Assembly: GCA_014804755.1 (NCBI GenBank)
Contig: JAAUZE010000010.1
Span: forward strand, 179,407-243,406
Source of the DNA: Lachnospiraceae bacterium
Lineage (GTDB): Bacteria; Bacillota; Clostridia; Lachnospirales; Lachnospiraceae
DNA length: 64,000 nt
Direction of reading: 5' to 3'
Part shown: positions 47,324-56,969 of the stretch, one piece after another
How positions within the stretch are numbered: position 1 is the stretch's first letter
Layout of the letters: every line of letters starts with the position of its first letter
The notes under the pieces: generated by a model
Told to the model about the DNA's origin: nothing
Databases searched by the model: none
The model's input: only the letters and a program-made list of their open reading frames with translations
Program-made: the position numbers and the translations under genes

Positions 47324-48544
47324 ATGAAAAAGCAGTTGTCGGAGAAGGAGACGCAGGAGACAGCACTGTTGCCTGAGTATGGACGAAAGAAACTTTTAAC
47401 CTACGCGGATTCTTTTATGCGGCTTGCAAAAAGCTTTTACGGGATGGAAACCGGAGAGACACAGGAGGACACGGATGTCAAAACCTCAAGAGAAACGTAT
47501 TTGTGGCAGAAGCGGCTGATGGAAAACCGCGGGCTGCTTGCCGATCATTTATGTGAAATGTCCCGCATCATGACAGGAATTGCACAGGAATCGTATCATA
47601 TGAAGCCGATGGGAGACCGGACGCGTTACCATATTGCAAAGGAATTAAAAAAGAGGGGGATCCGTCTGCACAGACTTTTTTGCATGACGAATGAAAACGG
47701 GAAGCTGGAGGTTGCCGCTACCATGCGCGCCAGACTGCCCGAACCGGGAGAGGGGGAATATACGGTTGCCGATATTGCAGGGCTGCTGTCCGTAACCCTC
47801 GGCGTGCGCTTAAGTCCTGCAGCGGGCAGCACAAGTCTCCTTGCGGACGAGCTTTCGACGGTGGTGTTTGAGGAGGAGACGCGTTACCATATTTTAACGG
47901 GGGTGGCGCGTGTCGCGAAAGAAGGGGAGCGTATTTCGGGGGATAACTATACATTCTGCGAGATGGGGCAGGGGCGCTTTGCCGCCGTGCTCGCGGACGG
48001 GATGGGCTCAGGCGAACAGGCATGCCGCGCAAGCGAGCTGGTTGTGGAGCTGTTTGAGCAGTTTTTGGAATCGGGGTTCTCGGCGAACGGGGCGGCGCAG
48101 ATGATCAACGGCGCACTGCTTTCGTCCACACAGGAGACGGACGTATCGACGCTGGATGCGTGCTGTGTGAACCGGTACACGGGAGCGTGCAGTCTGATGA
48201 AGGCGGGAGCGTCGGGAACTTATATCAAACGGGACAGCCGGATTGAAATGCTTGATGCGGCAGGGCTGCCGCTCGGCGTATTCGGGCAGCTTGAAATGAC
48301 GGAGCTGCGCTGTGAGCTGATGCACGGAGAATATCTGATCATGCTTTCGGACGGTGTGAGCGACTGCTTTACGCGTCCGGGTGCGGAAGCACTGTTCGAG
48401 GATATGCTGGCGAGGCTGGAGGTCAGGGAGCCGGGCGAGATGGCAAACGCCATTCTGCGTCAGGCGATCTACCAGAGCGAGGGCAGGATCGCCGATGACA
48501 TGACGGTACTTGTGCTCGGGCTGTGGGAAAACGGCGGATGCTGA
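47324..48544 (+). CDS. spoIIE: SpoIIE-like PP2C phosphatase, short form without membrane domain
   Basis: SpoIIE dephosphorylates SpoIIAA and so activates sigma-F in the forespore. The C-terminal PP2C domain is here: ARVAKEGERISGDNYTFCEMGQGRFAAVLADGMGSGEQACRASE (metal-binding Asp in DGMGSG) and LIMLSDGVSDCF, with DDMTVLVLGLW at the end. Bacillus SpoIIE has about 820 residues with ten membrane helices; this protein has 406, with only a helical N-terminal part and no membrane segments. Position between divIC and tilS supports orthology. The weak ribosome site is GGAAAGGG, 13 bases from the ATG. Confidence 0.88.
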   Translation: MKKQLSEKETQETALLPEYGRKKLLTYADSFMRLAKSFYGMETGETQEDTDVKTSRETYLWQKRLMENRGLLADHLCEMSRIMTGIAQESYHMKPMGDRTRYHIAKELKKRGIRLHRLFCMTNENGKLEVAATMRARLPEPGEGEYTVADIAGLLSVTLGVRLSPAAGSTSLLADELSTVVFEEETRYHILTGVARVAKEGERISGDNYTFCEMGQGRFAAVLADGMGSGEQACRASELVVELFEQFLESGFSANGAAQMINGALLSSTQETDVSTLDACCVNRYTGACSLMKAGASGTYIKRDSRIEMLDAAGLPLGVFGQLEMTELRCELMHGEYLIMLSDGVSDCFTRPGAEALFEDMLARLEVREPGEMANAILRQAIYQSEGRIADDMTVLVLGLWENGGC

Positions 48545-48634
48545 ATGGGTTACTTCGCACATCCACGCTAAATGTTGACATTTTCCCATTAATAGGAATA
48601 TCATGTGTATAGAGGGGAATACTGAGGGACAAGT

Positions 48635-50056
48635 ATGCTACATAAGATTATGGCATTTATGGCGGAATTTCATATGATCGGGCCGGAGGACCGCGTGATT
48701 GCAGGTGTGTCGGGGGGCGCGGATTCCGTATGCCTGTTTTATCTGCTGCTTGCGTTAAAAGAGCAGATTCCGTTTGATTTTTCCGTTGTGCATGTCGATC
48801 ACGGGATCAGAAGGGACGCCGGGGAGGATGCGGCGTATGTGAGACGGCTGTGTCAGGAACATGATGTCGCATTTACACTGATTGAGGAGGATGTGCCGGC
48901 CTATGCCGCCGCGCATCGTCTCGGTGAGGAGGAGGCGGGGCGGTACCTGCGCTATCAGGCGTTTGCGCAGGTGAATGCGCGCGTTTATGACGGCGGGGCG
49001 AAAATTGCCGTGGCCCATAACAAAAATGACCGTGCGGAGACGGTGCTGTTTCAACTGTTTCGGGGAAGCGGCCTGCACGGCATGTGCGGGATAAAGCCCG
49101 TACAGGGCAATGTGATCCGTCCGCTTTTATGTGTGACGAGAGAGGAAATCGAGGCGTATCTTGCAGAACGCGGTATTTTGTACCGCACCGATTCCACCAA
49201 TGCGGAGGACGGTCATGCGAGAAACCGTATTCGTCATCATATTTTAAGCTATGCGGAGCAGGAGGTCTGTCAGGGCAGCACGGAGCATATCAGCCGGACG
49301 GCGGACATGCTCACGCAGGCGGCGGCGTATCTGGATGCGCAGACGGAGGAGGCGTATCAGATGTGCGTGACGGAGGAGGCGCGTCCGGCATGTGTAACCA
49401 TTTCCGCAGATGCATTTGCGCGGCTGCATCCTTATTTACAGGGAAGTCTGCTCCATCGGTGTTTTGGGAAGCTCGCACCTGCCGCAAAAGATGTGACGTC
49501 CGCGCATGTGAAAAGCGTATGCGCGCTGTTTGAGAAACAGGTCGGGCGCGTGCTGACGCTGCCGTACGGCATGACGGCCGAACGGACCTATCAGGGCGTA
49601 TTATTGGGGTACAAAACCGGTTTGGGAAAAAAAGAAGCCTGTGAGGATACGCCTGTTTTTTTGGAAGGTGAGAGCGGCGAGGTCTGTTTCGGGGGCCGCA
49701 TATTTCGGTTTCGTGTGTTTTCCTGTGAGAAAAACACGGATATCTTGCAGACAATTCCGAAAAACATTTGTAAGAAATGGTTCGATTATGATAGAATAAA
49801 GAAACCCATTGCGGTTCGTTATCGAAAAACAGGGGACGAGCTCGCGATCAATGCGGCAGGCGGTACTAAGAGCCTTAAAAAATACATGATTGACGAGAAG
49901 ATTCCGTCTAAAGAACGGCATCGGATACCGTTAGTCGTAGAGGAAGACCATGTGTTGTGGGTGACGGGATACCGCATCAGCGAGGCTTATAAAGTGACCG
50001 CAGATACTAAACGAATCATCGAAATATACATGTCAGGAGGAAAAGAGGATGGCTGA
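48635..50056 (+). CDS. tilS: tRNA(Ile)-lysidine synthetase
   Basis: Converts C34 of tRNA-Ile(CAU) to lysidine so it reads AUA. The 473 residues hold the N-type ATP pyrophosphatase loop VIAGVSGGADSVCLFYLL (SGGxDS), VVHVDHGIRRDAGEDAAYVRRLCQEH, VAHNKNDRAETVLFQLFRGSGLHGMCG, and C-terminal substrate-binding domains (KKWFDYDRIKKPIAVRYRKTGD). Overlaps hpt by 8 bases. Essential in bacteria that use AUA codons this way. Confidence 0.96.
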   Translation: MLHKIMAFMAEFHMIGPEDRVIAGVSGGADSVCLFYLLLALKEQIPFDFSVVHVDHGIRRDAGEDAAYVRRLCQEHDVAFTLIEEDVPAYAAAHRLGEEEAGRYLRYQAFAQVNARVYDGGAKIAVAHNKNDRAETVLFQLFRGSGLHGMCGIKPVQGNVIRPLLCVTREEIEAYLAERGILYRTDSTNAEDGHARNRIRHHILSYAEQEVCQGSTEHISRTADMLTQAAAYLDAQTEEAYQMCVTEEARPACVTISADAFARLHPYLQGSLLHRCFGKLAPAAKDVTSAHVKSVCALFEKQVGRVLTLPYGMTAERTYQGVLLGYKTGLGKKEACEDTPVFLEGESGEVCFGGRIFRFRVFSCEKNTDILQTIPKNICKKWFDYDRIKKPIAVRYRKTGDELAINAAGGTKSLKKYMIDEKIPSKERHRIPLVVEEDHVLWVTGYRISEAYKVTADTKRIIEIYMSGGKEDG

Positions 50057-50576
50057 GAGTGTCAGCGTGCTTCTCACCGAGCAGGAGGTGGATGAAAGAA
50101 TCCAGCAGCTTGGCGAGCAGATCAGCAAAGATTATGAAGGAAAGCAGGTACATTTAATCTGTATCTTAAAAGGCGGCAGCATGTTTCTGTGCGAGCTTGC
50201 AAAGCGGATCACGCTTCCCGTGTCGCTTGATTTTATGTCGGTGTCAAGCTACGGAAAGGATATGACGTCGAGCGGTGTTGTCAGGATCGTGAAGGATCTT
50301 GACGATCCGATCAAAGACAAGAATGTCATCGTAGTGGAGGACATCGTGGATTCGGGAAGGACATTGAGCTATTTGCTGGAGATGCTCGGAAAAAGAGAGC
50401 CGGCAAGCATCGCGATCTGTACGCTGCTCGATAAGCCGGATCGAAGAGTCACGGACGTGAAGGTGGATTACACGGGTTTTCAGATTCCGGATGAGTTTGT
50501 TGTCGGTTACGGGCTGGATTATGATCAGCGCTATCGCAACCTGCCCTATATCGGGATCGTGCATGTAGACGCATAA
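50049..50576 (+). CDS. hpt: Hypoxanthine phosphoribosyltransferase
   Basis: Salvages hypoxanthine and guanine to IMP and GMP. The 175 residues contain the PRPP-binding motif VIVVEDIVDSGRTLSYLLEML and LICILKGGSMFLCELAKRI. Overlaps tilS by 8 bases; ribosome site TCAGGAGGAAA lies inside tilS. A hairpin of AAGGCGAA / TTCGCCTT follows the stop, then ftsH. The tilS-hpt-ftsH order is that of Bacillus. Confidence 0.97.
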   Translation: MAESVSVLLTEQEVDERIQQLGEQISKDYEGKQVHLICILKGGSMFLCELAKRITLPVSLDFMSVSSYGKDMTSSGVVRIVKDLDDPIKDKNVIVVEDIVDSGRTLSYLLEMLGKREPASIAICTLLDKPDRRVTDVKVDYTGFQIPDEFVVGYGLDYDQRYRNLPYIGIVHVDA

Positions 50577-50638
50577 AAGGCGAACATAGTTCGCCTTGCA
50601 AATTTGTGCTTGCGCCCAAATTCGCGGGTGGAGCAAGA

Positions 50639-52471
50639 ATGGGAGATAATAAAGTGAGAACAACGAAAAGAGGCAGCGGAATTTATTTCAGCATCATTCT
50701 CCTGCTGCTTGTGGCAGCAGTATGGATCAGTCAGCTGAGGAATCTGCCGAGCGATTATCCGTATGATAGTTTTATGTGGGATTTAGAGCACGGAAATGTG
50801 TATGAGATCGAGATCCGGCAGAATGAGCAGGTGCCGACGGGAGCCCTGCACGTAAGCTTGAGAGACGGCTCGGAGCGCACGATCTATGTGGCGGATGTCG
50901 TTGAGACGGAGAAAATTCTGCGGCAGTATGACGGCGTGGATGTGATATTGAAGGATGTGCCGCAGGAAAGCTGGTTTTTGAATTATGTTCTTCCGATCCT
51001 GGTCGGACTGATCGTGCTGGTATTTATTTTTGTGATGATGAACGCGCAGAACAGCGGCTCCAACAGCAGCAGCAGCAGAATGATGAACTTCGGGAAAAGC
51101 CGTGCGCGCATGGCGACGGATACGCAGACGACGTTAAAGAATGTTGCCGGACTTCAGGAGGAAAAGGAAGAACTGGAGGAGATCATTGATTTCCTAAAGG
51201 ATCCATCAAAATATACGAAGGTCGGGGCGAGGATTCCGAAGGGCGTTCTATTGGAGGGACCGCCCGGAACCGGTAAGACGCTGCTCGCAAAGGCAGTTGC
51301 GGGAGAGGCGGGCGTGCCGTTTTTCAGTATTTCCGGTTCGGATTTCGTGGAGATGTTTGTCGGTGTCGGCGCTTCGCGCGTACGTGATCTGTTTGCGGAT
51401 GCAAAGAGGAGCGCGCCGTGTATCGTGTTTATTGATGAGATCGATGCGGTTGCGAGACGCCGCGGAGCGGGAATGGGCGGCGGTCATGACGAACGTGAGC
51501 AGACCTTAAACCAAATGCTTGTTGAGATGGACGGCTTTGGCGTGAATGAGGGAATCATTGTCATGGCGGCGACAAACCGTGTGGATATTCTTGATCCGGC
51601 GATCCTGCGTCCGGGACGCTTTGACCGTAAGATCGCGGTCGGCAGACCGGATGTGAAGGGCAGGGAGGAAATCCTGGGCGTCCATGCAGAGAATAAGCCG
51701 CTTGCTGAGGATGTGGACTTAAAGCAGATCGCGCAGACAACGGCGGGCTTTACGGGAGCGGATCTTGAGAACCTGCTCAATGAGGCGGCGATCGTAGCGG
51801 CGCGGGAAGATCGTTCTTTTATCAAGCAGAGCGATATCCGGAAAGCGTTTATCAAGGTTGGTATCGGCGCGGAGAAAAAGAGCCGTGTCATCACCGAAAA
51901 GGAGAAAAAGATCACTGCGTATCACGAAGCGGGACATGCAATCCTGTTCCATGTGCTGCCTGACGTCGGTCCGGTATATACCGTGTCGATCATTCCGACG
52001 GGGGTCGGTGCGGCAGGCTATACGATGCCGCTTCCCGAAAAGGATGAAATGTTCCTTACAAAGGGCAGGATGCTTCAGGATATTATGGTATCGCTTGGCG
52101 GGCGTATCGCCGAGGAGATCATTTTTGACGATATTACAACGGGCGCGTCCAGCGACATTAAAAAAGCAACCGAAGAGGCGCGGAGCATGGTGACGCGCTA
52201 CGGTATGTCGGAAAAGATCGGTGTGATCAATTATGCGCATGATGACGACGAGGTATTTATCGGGCGTGACTTTGCGCATACAAAGGGCTACAGCGAGGTG
52301 ATGGCGGGAGAGATCGACCGCGAGGTTAAGCAGATCGTGGACGACTGCTACAGCAAGGCGAAATCCATTATTGAAGAGCATATGAACGTGCTGCACCGCT
52401 GCGCAGAGCTTCTGCTTGAAAAAGAGCGTATCACCAGGGACGAATTTGAGGCATTGTTCTCTGTTTTGTGA
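50639..52471 (+). CDS. ftsH: ATP-dependent zinc metalloprotease FtsH
   Basis: Membrane-bound AAA+ protease for quality control. 610 residues: N-terminal helix ([17 protein letters not shown]), an outer domain, a second helix ([19 protein letters not shown]), AAA domain with [31 protein letters not shown], the second region of homology [14 protein letters not shown], and the zinc site HEAGH with a later Asp ligand region. ATG 50639 follows GGAG; ATG 50606 is unsupported. Last gene of the conserved block. Confidence 0.98.
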   Translation: MGDNKVRTTKRGSGIYFSIILLLLVAAVWISQLRNLPSDYPYDSFMWDLEHGNVYEIEIRQNEQVPTGALHVSLRDGSERTIYVADVVETEKILRQYDGVDVILKDVPQESWFLNYVLPILVGLIVLVFIFVMMNAQNSGSNSSSSRMMNFGKSRARMATDTQTTLKNVAGLQEEKEELEEIIDFLKDPSKYTKVGARIPKGVLLEGPPGTGKTLLAKAVAGEAGVPFFSISGSDFVEMFVGVGASRVRDLFADAKRSAPCIVFIDEIDAVARRRGAGMGGGHDEREQTLNQMLVEMDGFGVNEGIIVMAATNRVDILDPAILRPGRFDRKIAVGRPDVKGREEILGVHAENKPLAEDVDLKQIAQTTAGFTGADLENLLNEAAIVAAREDRSFIKQSDIRKAFIKVGIGAEKKSRVITEKEKKITAYHEAGHAILFHVLPDVGPVYTVSIIPTGVGAAGYTMPLPEKDEMFLTKGRMLQDIMVSLGGRIAEEIIFDDITTGASSDIKKATEEARSMVTRYGMSEKIGVINYAHDDDEVFIGRDFAHTKGYSEVMAGEIDREVKQIVDDCYSKAKSIIEEHMNVLHRCAELLLEKERITRDEFEALFSVL

Positions 52472-52507
52472 AAAATAGACAAAAAAATACAAACGAAATT
52501 GTAATAT

Positions 52508-52621
52508 TTGTGAATTTCAAGAATGGATTTGCACAGAGACTTTTGCTATGATACTACTTGTAACCCCCCAATACATTTTATAGTTTTTTGCTATACCCCA
52601 TAAGTAAGAAATACCTTCTCT
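52508..52621 (+). ncRNA. Candidate small RNA between ftsH and GH13
   Basis: A TGGATT-17-TATGAT promoter-like pair at about 52523-52551 precedes a run with AACCCCCCAATAC, a TATAG-TTTTTTG-CTATA hairpin and CCCCATAAGTAAG, ending at the terminator at 52622. No frame of note is present. Either an RNA of about 100 bases or a leader of the next gene with an early terminator. Confidence 0.3.
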
Positions 52622-52656
52622 AAAAAAGACAATTGCTTCGGCAACTGTCTTTTTTA
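52622..52656 (+). terminator. Intrinsic terminator
   Basis: AAAAAAGACA-TTGC-TTCG-GCAA-TGTCTTTTTT, a UUCG-capped stem. It lies 150 bases after ftsH and about 100 bases before the amylase gene. Confidence 0.93.
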
Positions 52657-52755
52657 CCCTTTAGGGATTGAATATCCCACTTTTTTCATATAAAATAATG
52701 AATAAAGAACGACGCAGAGCATGTGTGTCGGAAACAGGCGGCATGGAGGCTGAAA

Positions 52756-54903
52756 ATGGATTACCTAAAAATATTAAGAGCGGAGGAGCAGCTGCAATAT
52801 ATTAAAGATATGCGTCCTCTGCTTCGGAAAAGAGCTCTTTTTTCCGATACGACCGAAGACTATGTGACCCCGTCCCAGCCAAGAAAATATGATATGGTGC
52901 GAATCCGGTTTCGGGCGGGATTGGACAATATCGACAGGGTCTATCTTGTCTGTAACGGAACCAAGATACTGATGAGTAAAGCCTTTTCGGATGAGTTGTT
53001 TGATTATTACGAAACGGATTATCAGCTTGAAAATGAGCGGATATATTATTACTTTGAGGTGCAGGCCGGCAGGATCACCTGCTACTTTGATACGCGCGGC
53101 GTGCAGAAGCAGCCGGATGAGTATTATCGATTTTCGATCATTCCGGGATTTTCGACGCCGGAATGGGCAAAAGGCGCCGTGATGTACCAGATCTATGTGG
53201 ATCGCTTCTGCAACGGGGATCCGAGCAATGATGTGCTGACCAACGAATATGTGTATATCGGCAATAAGACCCGAAAGGTGGAAGACTGGTACGAGTATCC
53301 CGATAAGATGGATGTGCATCGTTTTTATGGCGGCGATCTTCAGGGTGTGCTCGATAAGATGGACTATCTGCAGGAGCTTGGGATCGATGTGATCTATTTC
53401 AATCCGCTTTTTGTTTCTCCGTCCAATCACAAGTACGATATTCAGGATTATGATTATATCGACCCGCATTTCGGAAAGATTGTCCATGACGAGGGCGAAC
53501 TGCTGGGAGATGGGGCAAGTGATAACATTCACGCGACGCGTTATATTGACCGCGTGACGAATAAAGAGAATTTAGAGGCGAGCAATGCGCTTTTTGTCAA
53601 AGTAGTGGAGGAGGCGCACCGGCGCGGCATGCGCGTGATCTTGGACGGCGTGTTCAACCACTGTGGTTCCTTTAATAAATGGATGGACCGCGAGCGCATT
53701 TATGAGAATGCCGAGGGGTATCAGAAAGGCGCGTATGTTTCGGCGGAAAGCCCCTATAATACGTATTTTGATTTTTCAGATAAAGGAAGATGGCCGTATA
53801 ATGGCAGTTATGACGGGTGGTGGGGACACGATACCCTACCTAAGTTAAATTACGAGGGTTCCAGAAATCTGTACGATTATATTCTGTATATTGCGCGCAA
53901 GTGGGTTTCTCCGCCGTATAACTGCGACGGCTGGCGTTTGGATGTGGCGGCGGACTTGGGGCATTCTCCTGAGGTCAACCATCAGTTCTGGCGCGATTTC
54001 AGAAGGGCGGTCAGGCAGGCAAATCCGAATGCGATCGTGCTTGCCGAGCATTACGGCTCTCCGCACGACTGGCTGGATGGAGAACAATGGGATACCGTCA
54101 TGAATTACGACGCGTTTATGGAGCCTGTCACATGGTTTTTGACCGGCATGCAGAAGCACAGCGACGATTACAGACAGGATATGCTCGGAAATGCCGATGC
54201 TTTTTTTGGGGCGATGCGTTATCATATGGAAAACTTTACGATGCCGTCCCTGTATGTGGCGATGAACGAGCTTTCCAATCATGATCATTCCCGATTTCTT
54301 ACGAGGACGAATCATGTGGTCGGCCGTATGAATAATCTGGGGAGTGAAGCTGCGAACAGGGGTGTTAATAAGGCGGTCATGCGGGAGGCGGTCGTCATAC
54401 AGATGACATGGCCGGGCGCGCCGACGATTTATTACGGAGATGAGGCAGGTTTGTGCGGGTTTACCGACCCCGATAACCGCCGCACCTATCCGTGGGGGCG
54501 TGAGGACCTGGAGATGATCGCGTTCCATAAAGAGATCATCCGTATTCACAAAGAGAATCAGGAGATCAAGACCGGCTCGATCAAGTTTTTGGTCGGGGAA
54601 TATAACGTGATCGGTTATGGACGCTTTAATCGGGAGGAACGGACCATAGTGGTGGTCAATAATAACGACCATGAATTTTCCGAGGAATTGTCCATCTGGG
54701 AACTCGGTATTCCGAAAGAGACGACGATGAAACGGCTGTTATATACGACGGAGAACGGATATGATACCCAAGAAGAATGGTATCCTGTCAAAAACGGTAA
54801 GATGCTCTTTACGCTTCCGGCTCATTCTGCGATCGTACTAAAGCATAAAAATCATACACAGGAAAAAGAGAACGAAACAATGAGACACAGGTGGATTTTC
54901 TGA
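52756..54903 (+). CDS. GH13 alpha-amylase-family glycosidase (neopullulanase-like)
   Basis: Cytoplasmic-looking glycosidase of 715 residues. After an N-terminal beta domain (like CBM34, as in neopullulanases) comes the TIM barrel: AVMYQIYVDRFCNGD, LDGVFNHCG, GWRLDVAAD with the nucleophile Asp, LAEHYGSPHDW with the acid Glu, and NELSNHDHSRF with the third Asp. A C-terminal beta domain follows. No signal peptide is seen, so it likely acts on maltodextrins taken up into the cell. ATG 52756 follows GGAGG; ATG 52723 is unsupported. Confidence 0.92.
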   Translation: MDYLKILRAEEQLQYIKDMRPLLRKRALFSDTTEDYVTPSQPRKYDMVRIRFRAGLDNIDRVYLVCNGTKILMSKAFSDELFDYYETDYQLENERIYYYFEVQAGRITCYFDTRGVQKQPDEYYRFSIIPGFSTPEWAKGAVMYQIYVDRFCNGDPSNDVLTNEYVYIGNKTRKVEDWYEYPDKMDVHRFYGGDLQGVLDKMDYLQELGIDVIYFNPLFVSPSNHKYDIQDYDYIDPHFGKIVHDEGELLGDGASDNIHATRYIDRVTNKENLEASNALFVKVVEEAHRRGMRVILDGVFNHCGSFNKWMDRERIYENAEGYQKGAYVSAESPYNTYFDFSDKGRWPYNGSYDGWWGHDTLPKLNYEGSRNLYDYILYIARKWVSPPYNCDGWRLDVAADLGHSPEVNHQFWRDFRRAVRQANPNAIVLAEHYGSPHDWLDGEQWDTVMNYDAFMEPVTWFLTGMQKHSDDYRQDMLGNADAFFGAMRYHMENFTMPSLYVAMNELSNHDHSRFLTRTNHVVGRMNNLGSEAANRGVNKAVMREAVVIQMTWPGAPTIYYGDEAGLCGFTDPDNRRTYPWGREDLEMIAFHKEIIRIHKENQEIKTGSIKFLVGEYNVIGYGRFNREERTIVVVNNNDHEFSEELSIWELGIPKETTMKRLLYTTENGYDTQEEWYPVKNGKMLFTLPAHSAIVLKHKNHTQEKENETMRHRWIF

Positions 54904-54916
54904 GAAAATCCGGTGC

Positions 54917-54942
54917 GGGAAACGCTTTGATCAGCGTTTCCC
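54917..54942. terminator. GGGAAACGCT hairpin between convergent genes
   Basis: GGGAAACGCT-TTGATC-AGCGTTTCCC, a perfect 10-base stem without a T-run. It may still end transcription from both sides; it resembles the element at 45691. Confidence 0.55.
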
Positions 54943-56354
54943 TAAAACCAGCCTGTGTCATATTTTACCGTAGCGTTCCAAAAGATCCATTCGTCGTAGC
55001 CTGCATCTTGAACCGCGCGGATCTGATCCTGAATCTGCTCCCTGCCATATTCGATATGTCCTCTGACCCATGTGGCGGTAAATGCCTGAAGCCAGGGGCG
55101 CACTTGGCAGTTTATCGGCATGCCGTTCTCTAAGACGGCGCAGATTGTATCGTGTCCGTACTGGTCGAGTACTGTGCGGGACGCGTTCAATGCTGCCGTG
55201 ACGGTGCGGTAAGGCTCGGCGTCCGGCACGTCGATCCGATAGACGCCCGCACCGTAATGCGAGGGGTAGATCATCGGGCAGATGACGTCTAGCTTGGACG
55301 CCATGACGGCATAATCCTGTCCGACAATGTCGCGGTCCACCGCGTTGTCGATGATCGTGCCGTATACGTCGGCGGAAACGGTGACGGAATAAGGGGAAAG
55401 CGTCTCGCGCGCGTAATCCGTAAAGGCATTGATAATATCGGATTTCGTATAGGTTTCGGCAACCTCTCCGAACACGACGCGCTCCATTCCTCTGTCGGTG
55501 GAAAATCGAATATAATCAAACTGAATCTCATCAAAACCAATACGCGCCGCTTCGGTCGCGATCTCCATCAGATAATCCCACACACCCTGCTCATAAGGAT
55601 TGACCCATGCAAGTCCGCTGTTATCGTGGAAAATGGTTCCGTCCTCCTCGTGGAGCGCATATTCCGGCATGGCTTTCGCGAGGTAAGGATCCTTGAACGT
55701 GACAATGCGGGCGATCAGGTAAATATTGTGCTCTTTGCATTCGGCGATCAGGCTTTCGATGTCGGGAATATAAATGGCGGAGGAACCGATTTCCTGTACG
55801 GTCGGCGTGTTCATCTCATAAGTGACCTGTCCCCGGTCGTCCTTGATGTCAATGACAAAGGCGTTGATGTCGGTCTCGTCGGCGAGTGCGATCAGATCAT
55901 GGATGCGGTCGATGCCTGCGATGGCGGCGGTGACGTATATGCCGTGGACGCGGAAATCAGGGTCGCCGGGCAGGGGCTCGGAATGAGAGCCGCCGGAGAG
56001 CGCGTCTTCATTCGGTAATGCACCTTCGTCAGAGGGAGTTTCCGCGTCCGCCCCGTCGTCTGTTCCGGTATCGGAAGAAAAAGTGTGAAAAACGCCTGTC
56101 GCAGATGTATCAGCGCAGTCCGCGGTCCGGGGCGTGATGCCGCAGACACCGGCAGCCTCGCGGTTGATGCGCGCGACGGCGAGCGGCGCGGAAGCGGCAG
56201 GATCTGAGGAAGCTTCTATGGTTTGATTTCCGCATGAGGACGTAAAAAGAGCCAGGATCAGAAGCAGGACGGAAAATGCCCGGCTTCTGCTATGACCGCT
56301 ATGCCGGTCAGCGCCTTTTTGCGGGTGTAATTTATTGGTTATCTGCATGGACAT
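54942..56354 (-). CDS. Putative glycoside hydrolase lipoprotein (DUF4015 type)
   Basis: Exported lipoprotein of 470 residues. The signal ends in TSSCG. A Ser/Asp-rich linker of about 90 residues precedes the catalytic-looking domain: VHGIYVTAAIAGIDRIHDLIALADETDINAFVIDIKDDRGQVTYEM, GFDEIQFDYIRFSTDRG (typical of these TIM-barrel proteins), VSADVYG, and VICPMIYPSHYG. This family, DUF4015 as I recall, is called putative glycoside hydrolase; no reaction is proven. It is alone on its strand. Confidence 0.85.
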   Translation of the reverse strand: MSMQITNKLHPQKGADRHSGHSRSRAFSVLLLILALFTSSCGNQTIEASSDPAASAPLAVARINREAAGVCGITPRTADCADTSATGVFHTFSSDTGTDDGADAETPSDEGALPNEDALSGGSHSEPLPGDPDFRVHGIYVTAAIAGIDRIHDLIALADETDINAFVIDIKDDRGQVTYEMNTPTVQEIGSSAIYIPDIESLIAECKEHNIYLIARIVTFKDPYLAKAMPEYALHEEDGTIFHDNSGLAWVNPYEQGVWDYLMEIATEAARIGFDEIQFDYIRFSTDRGMERVVFGEVAETYTKSDIINAFTDYARETLSPYSVTVSADVYGTIIDNAVDRDIVGQDYAVMASKLDVICPMIYPSHYGAGVYRIDVPDAEPYRTVTAALNASRTVLDQYGHDTICAVLENGMPINCQVRPWLQAFTATWVRGHIEYGREQIQDQIRAVQDAGYDEWIFWNATVKYDTGWF

Positions 56355-56462
56355 CAGAGCTCCTACGTGGAAATTTTAGGCTTTTTATGTCGATATTATA
56401 TACAAAAAAAGAAAAATAAGCTATACTGAATAAAGAAATTTCATAAAAAGAGGCGGATCACT

Positions 56463-56933
56463 ATGGATATGATGGATATTGTAACGGATTATCAGCAGTT
56501 GAATCAGGTACAGACACAGAATACGAACGCTACGTGGAAAGCGGTCAGCAATGCGGCAAAGGCGGCGGAAAGCGCGGAAACGGAAGATAAGGGGGCGGCG
56601 TTTGCGGAAGCGCTGAGAGCAGAGATCGATAACTTACAGCAGCGCAATGAGCTTGAGACCGCGCTTGGGGGTTCGTCCCTGCTCGGCGTGACGGAGAATT
56701 TCAATAATGTTTCGGAAATGCTGAAGACAGAGAGCGGGAGACAGGCGATCGGAGCGCTGGCGGACAACGCGATGGCGTCCATCGTATTCGGAACGAACAA
56801 TTCAGATCAGGATTCTCTTCTTCGCTCCATGACGCAGGTCAATACATCGGAGCAGAGTCTGGAGGAAGCGCTGAAGGATGTTCTTGAAATTTTGGAATCC
56901 AAGGGCGCGAGCGATCAGACAGAGAGCGAATAA
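56463..56933 (+). CDS. Small unknown protein, acidic and helical
   Basis: No family recognised. 156 residues, rich in Ala, Glu and Gln, all helix in look (NLQQRNELETALGGSSLLGVTENFNNVSEMLKTESGRQAIGALADNAMASIVFG). No signal or membrane segment. It stands between the GH lipoprotein and the chemoreceptor gene. GAGGCGG lies 6-8 bases before the ATG. A strong terminator follows. A flagellar or chemotaxis link is possible from the neighbour only. Confidence 0.6.
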   Translation: MDMMDIVTDYQQLNQVQTQNTNATWKAVSNAAKAAESAETEDKGAAFAEALRAEIDNLQQRNELETALGGSSLLGVTENFNNVSEMLKTESGRQAIGALADNAMASIVFGTNNSDQDSLLRSMTQVNTSEQSLEEALKDVLEILESKGASDQTESE

Positions 56934-56968
56934 AAAAACCATGACCCAAAAGGTCATGGTTCTTTTTT
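56934..56968 (+). terminator. Intrinsic terminator of the small unknown gene
   Basis: AAAAAACCATGACC-CAAA-AGGTCATGGTTCTTTTTT, directly after the stop codon. Confidence 0.95.
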
Positions 56969-56969
56969 G

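Noticed and set aside
51719..52492. Minus-strand frame of 257 codons
   Set aside because: It is antisense to ftsH, which is fully conserved in its frame.
53845..54672. Long minus-strand frame of 275 codons
   Set aside because: It is antisense to the GH13 gene, whose catalytic motifs are all on the plus strand.
55300..56300. Plus-strand frames within the GH lipoprotein
   Set aside because: They lack ribosome sites and the minus strand carries the signal peptide and family motifs.
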